Assembly (NCBI RefSeq): GCF_003467125.1
Contig: NZ_QSFA01000001.1
Span: 396,797 to 460,796 of the forward strand
From: Megasphaera sp. AM44-1BH
Lineage (GTDB): Bacteria; Bacillota; Negativicutes; Veillonellales; Megasphaeraceae
Length of the DNA stretch: 64,000 nt
Reading direction: 5' to 3'
Positions 61,729 through 64,000 of this stretch are shown here, one piece after another. A model generated the notes under the pieces. That model saw only the letters and a list, made by a program, of their open reading frames with translations, had not been told where the DNA came from and ran no database searches. A program made the position numbers and the translations under genes. Every line of letters starts with the position of its first letter. Positions within the stretch are counted from its first letter, which is position 1.

Positions 61729-61782
61729 CGGGAGCATCCTGTGGGGCAAGTTCCACTCTACGGGATAACTCCCTTTTATTTT
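61729..61782 (+). terminator. Terminator after the M48 protease gene
   Basis: GGGAG/CTCCC with inner ATCC/GGAT forms the stem, followed by TTTTATTTTT. Confidence 0.7.
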
Positions 61783-61869
61783 TCATTGTTTTTACAAAAA
61801 GAGAGTCCTCCGCTTTATCTTTAGTACACTACATGATAAAATAAATCTATACAGGAGGAGCATATAGTT

Positions 61870-62733
61870 ATGAACCAGGAAATGAAACTTGCGGTGTTGA
61901 TCGATGCCGAAAATATCTCGACGAAGTATATTGATGTCATTTTATCCGAAGCCAATAATCTGGGCGATGTCATTTATAAACGGATTTATGGCAACTGGAC
62001 CACACCACAGATGGCGTCATGGCGGACGACAATTCTCAATAATGCCATACAGCCTATTCAGCAATATAGTAATACGACAGGAAAAAATTCGACCGATTCG
62101 GCGTTAATCATCGACACGATGGATTTGTTATACCAAAGCAATCTCGATGGTTTCTGCATTGTCTCTTCAGACAGCGATTTTACCCGCCTGGCATCGCGGC
62201 TCAGGGAATCGCAGAAATACGTCCTCGGCATGGGCGAAAGCAAGACCCCCCGGTCTTTCATCTCGGCATGCAATAAGTTCCTGTATCTCGATGTCCTGCT
62301 GGAAGAAGCAGAAAACGAAGCCGATACAGAATCAACCGATCCGGCCAAAGCGGCAGTCACCGATGATACGCCTGTCGTCACCTGCCCCGTCACGGAAGAA
62401 CCGGTCAAATCAGAAAAGACTTCGGGTAAAAATTTCCGCACAATCCGGCAGGCCCTGGTAAAAATCACGGAAGAAAATTCAGATGACAACGGCTGGATTT
62501 TTTCCGGCACGCTGGGCAATCTGCTCAATAAACAGTTTTCCGACTTCGATGTCCGTAATTTCGGATTCAAAAAATTCGTTCCCTTTATTGAATCCCTGGA
62601 CATGTTCGAAGTCAATACGATTACAGATGATAAAAACAAAACAGTCAAGCATAATTATTTCAAATTAAAACCGGTTCACCGTTATCATTATGCTCATTCA
62701 TCCCGCTCCAGAAAGAGGCAGAATAAGGCCTGA
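61870..62733 (+). CDS. NYN-domain protein with C-terminal LOTUS/OST-HTH-like domain
   Basis: This 287-residue protein has an N-terminal NYN (PIN-like) nuclease domain with acidic residues in LIDAENIS (D12) and IVSSDSDFTRLASRLRE. An acidic linker of about 50 residues follows, then a C-terminal LOTUS/OST-HTH-like winged helix (about 190-270; GWIFSGTLGNLLNKQFSDFDVRNFG). Such proteins (LabA/YacP relatives) are thought to bind or cut RNA. SD AGGAGGAG precedes the ATG. The next gene, 45 bp downstream, has a degenerate nuclease-like domain. Confidence 0.88.
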   Translation: MNQEMKLAVLIDAENISTKYIDVILSEANNLGDVIYKRIYGNWTTPQMASWRTTILNNAIQPIQQYSNTTGKNSTDSALIIDTMDLLYQSNLDGFCIVSSDSDFTRLASRLRESQKYVLGMGESKTPRSFISACNKFLYLDVLLEEAENEADTESTDPAKAAVTDDTPVVTCPVTEEPVKSEKTSGKNFRTIRQALVKITEENSDDNGWIFSGTLGNLLNKQFSDFDVRNFGFKKFVPFIESLDMFEVNTITDDKNKTVKHNYFKLKPVHRYHYAHSSRSRKRQNKA

Positions 62734-62778
62734 GCTGCCCCACATCATATACAACGATAGAATAGAAAGGATGGTATT

Positions 62779-63900
62779 ATGGAGGAGGACGCCAAAACAC
62801 AACAACTTTTACAATCCATCATGCGCCGTAAAAATAACTCGGCCATTGCCATCGCTTTCGACAAAGCCAGCAGTGACGATGCCAGCATATGCCGTATCGC
62901 TATCGCCTGGATCAGTGAATCCAAAGCTCACAGCATGTCCTGTCTGGTAAAACCGCCTACAGACGATTTCTCATGTTCCCGTAAAGTAACGGCCTCTATG
63001 GTAGCGCACAGTGCAGATTTTGCAACGGTATGGGACCGGCGGATCCTTCCCCTTCTGAAGGGCGATGTACTGGCCCTCTATGACGCTTCCCGGACACTGC
63101 ATGCCCTGAAAGCCAGTTATGAAACGTCCGGCAGAGCGTTCATGCTGCCCGAGCTATACATCCGTGATCTCCGGTTCCTCGCCATCACCTACATGCCGGG
63201 ACTGGGAAACGATTCATTTATTTCTATTATCCACCGCCTGCGCCTCAGCGCCGATCTGGACGATGCCGCCAGCCGGGCCAGAGCCTGCACGAGCGCCCTC
63301 GACAGACTGCAGATGATTTATCCGGCCAGCGGGTACGGCGTTCCCCTTTCGATGGTTCTGGCCGGGGCACTGAACCTTCCTGCCGATACGCTGCAGGAAG
63401 ATACGGAACTGGAAAATGAAGAAGAGGAAGAAGAGCCGGCACCACTCCTGGAACGTCTGACAAATGCAACCCGTTTCAGCCTTATTCCACTGCTGGTCAT
63501 CTGTCTCTGTCTGTTTGGGTACTATATGTACCGCCAGCGCCAGAACGAACCGGCGCACGTCGATTTCTCTTCGTATTCATCTACGGAAGTTCCCAAATCA
63601 CAGAAAAAAGAACTCCCCCGGTTTGAAGCCGGAAAGACCTATACGATGATGCGCGGCACGTACGTCGTCATGAACGAAAAGGATATCGACCTTTTTGTTA
63701 CGGCCGCCAAAGAGCATGATACGGATAAAATCCGCACGATGCTGCGGAACGGGCAGGTACTGGTATTTCAATCTGCTGTTCCCATTGAAGTAACCGGTGA
63801 CCCCCATGGAAACGGATTCGTTCCCATTACCATCAAAGAGGGAGACCATGCCGGCCAGAGTGGATACGCCGCTTACAGTATGATTATAAAAAGCAAATAA
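62779..63900 (+). CDS. Membrane protein with degenerate DnaQ-like domain and C-terminal SH3-like domain
   Basis: This 373-residue protein has three parts. Residues about 18-190 have the layout of a DnaQ/RNase T 3'-5' exonuclease, but the motif aspartates and glutamates are mostly replaced (for example GDVLALYDASRTLHALKASY where active enzymes have HNxxFD). An acidic run (EEEEEE, about 214-220) follows, then one transmembrane helix (about 235-255) and a C-terminal beta-rich SH3-like domain (about 280-370). An SD (AAAGGAT) and ATG at 62779 are adequate. It is likely co-transcribed with the NYN gene. Function unknown; domain assignments are tentative. Confidence 0.75.
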   Translation: MEEDAKTQQLLQSIMRRKNNSAIAIAFDKASSDDASICRIAIAWISESKAHSMSCLVKPPTDDFSCSRKVTASMVAHSADFATVWDRRILPLLKGDVLALYDASRTLHALKASYETSGRAFMLPELYIRDLRFLAITYMPGLGNDSFISIIHRLRLSADLDDAASRARACTSALDRLQMIYPASGYGVPLSMVLAGALNLPADTLQEDTELENEEEEEEPAPLLERLTNATRFSLIPLLVICLCLFGYYMYRQRQNEPAHVDFSSYSSTEVPKSQKKELPRFEAGKTYTMMRGTYVVMNEKDIDLFVTAAKEHDTDKIRTMLRNGQVLVFQSAVPIEVTGDPHGNGFVPITIKEGDHAGQSGYAAYSMIIKSK

Positions 63901-63939
63901 TGTACGGCAAATAAATAAGAGGCTGCAACAAATGAGCTT

Positions 63940-63994
63940 TGATATGCTCCCCTTATGAGAGACAGTAAAAAATAAAACTGTCATCATAGGGGGA
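63940..63994. repeat. Inverted repeat at the right edge, possible IS end
   Basis: CTCCCCTTATGAGAGACAGT pairs imperfectly with ACTGTCATCATAGGGGGAG about ten bases apart. The following TTTTC could be a terminator tail, but the GAGGCTGCAACAAA upstream resembles insertion-sequence ends. The window stops before this can be settled. Confidence 0.35.
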
Positions 63995-64000
63995 GTTTTC

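Noticed and set aside
1..64000. CRISPR arrays, rRNA genes, prophage
   Set aside because: I looked for regularly spaced repeats, rRNA signatures and phage structural genes and found none.

Overview
The window is one contiguous piece of chromosome from an anaerobic, fermentative member of the Bacillota. A Megasphaera- or Dialister-like member of the Negativicutes is my best guess, by inference from gene content: oxygen-sensitive pyruvate:ferredoxin oxidoreductase, phosphoketolase, a flavodiiron protein, a butyryl-CoA-dehydrogenase-like fusion protein, a flavin/zinc D-hydroxyacid dehydrogenase, and strong Shine-Dalgarno sites. There are no rRNA genes, CRISPR arrays or prophage genes. One tRNA (Arg-CCU) is present. 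The only hint of a mobile element is an inverted repeat at the extreme right edge.

Left part (1-15.5 kb). A partial gene is followed by an Rrf2 regulator, an unusual acyl-CoA dehydrogenase/ETF-alpha/rubredoxin fusion and a flavodiiron protein, which together look like an oxygen-reducing module. Next comes sulfur amino acid metabolism: a methionine gamma-lyase-like enzyme divergent from a LysR regulator with a LysR-type dyad between them, an M20 peptidase, and a polar amino acid ABC transporter led by a URO-D-family methyltransferase. That transporter operon sits behind a T-box leader whose features fit tRNA-Cys. An SDR and a GlcD-type dehydrogenase follow.

Middle part (15.5-36 kb). An MFS transporter lies behind an attenuator-like leader that I cannot assign to a known riboswitch class. 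A 'ferric iron type' ABC transporter shares an operon with a YesM/YesN two-component system and may transport an organophosphate. A SAM-I riboswitch controls an orphan metQ. Then come thioredoxin with a TSCPD protein, PhzF, a MocR regulator, a frameshifted TetR gene, an MBL hydrolase, an e(P4)-type phosphatase, RraA-like and hotdog proteins, a tandem EIIA(Glc)-like protein with one dead domain, a NusG-II/Gx transporter pair and an AEC carrier.

Right part (36-64 kb). Central carbon genes dominate: phosphoketolase, PFOR, two tandem LUD proteins, carbonic anhydrase, GmhA, a GltD-like flavoprotein, a MurNAc recycling operon (murQ-murP-mupG), and a split transketolase next to an MFS/SDR/ADH/PfkA operon with an FCD-GntR regulator. 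The most interesting observation is a 16-bp motif, consensus TTGAACGTAGGATGTT, that occurs five times. It is found in the transketolase promoter and its 5' UTR, in the MFS operon promoter, upstream of gntR, and 20 kb away inside the phosphoketolase promoter. At three of the promoters it lies between, or overlaps, the -35 and -10 elements. This suggests a local GntR repressor regulon that couples an unknown sugar or polyol pathway to transketolase and phosphoketolase. The right edge holds an M48 protease, a NYN/LOTUS-like protein and a membrane protein with a degenerate DnaQ-like domain.
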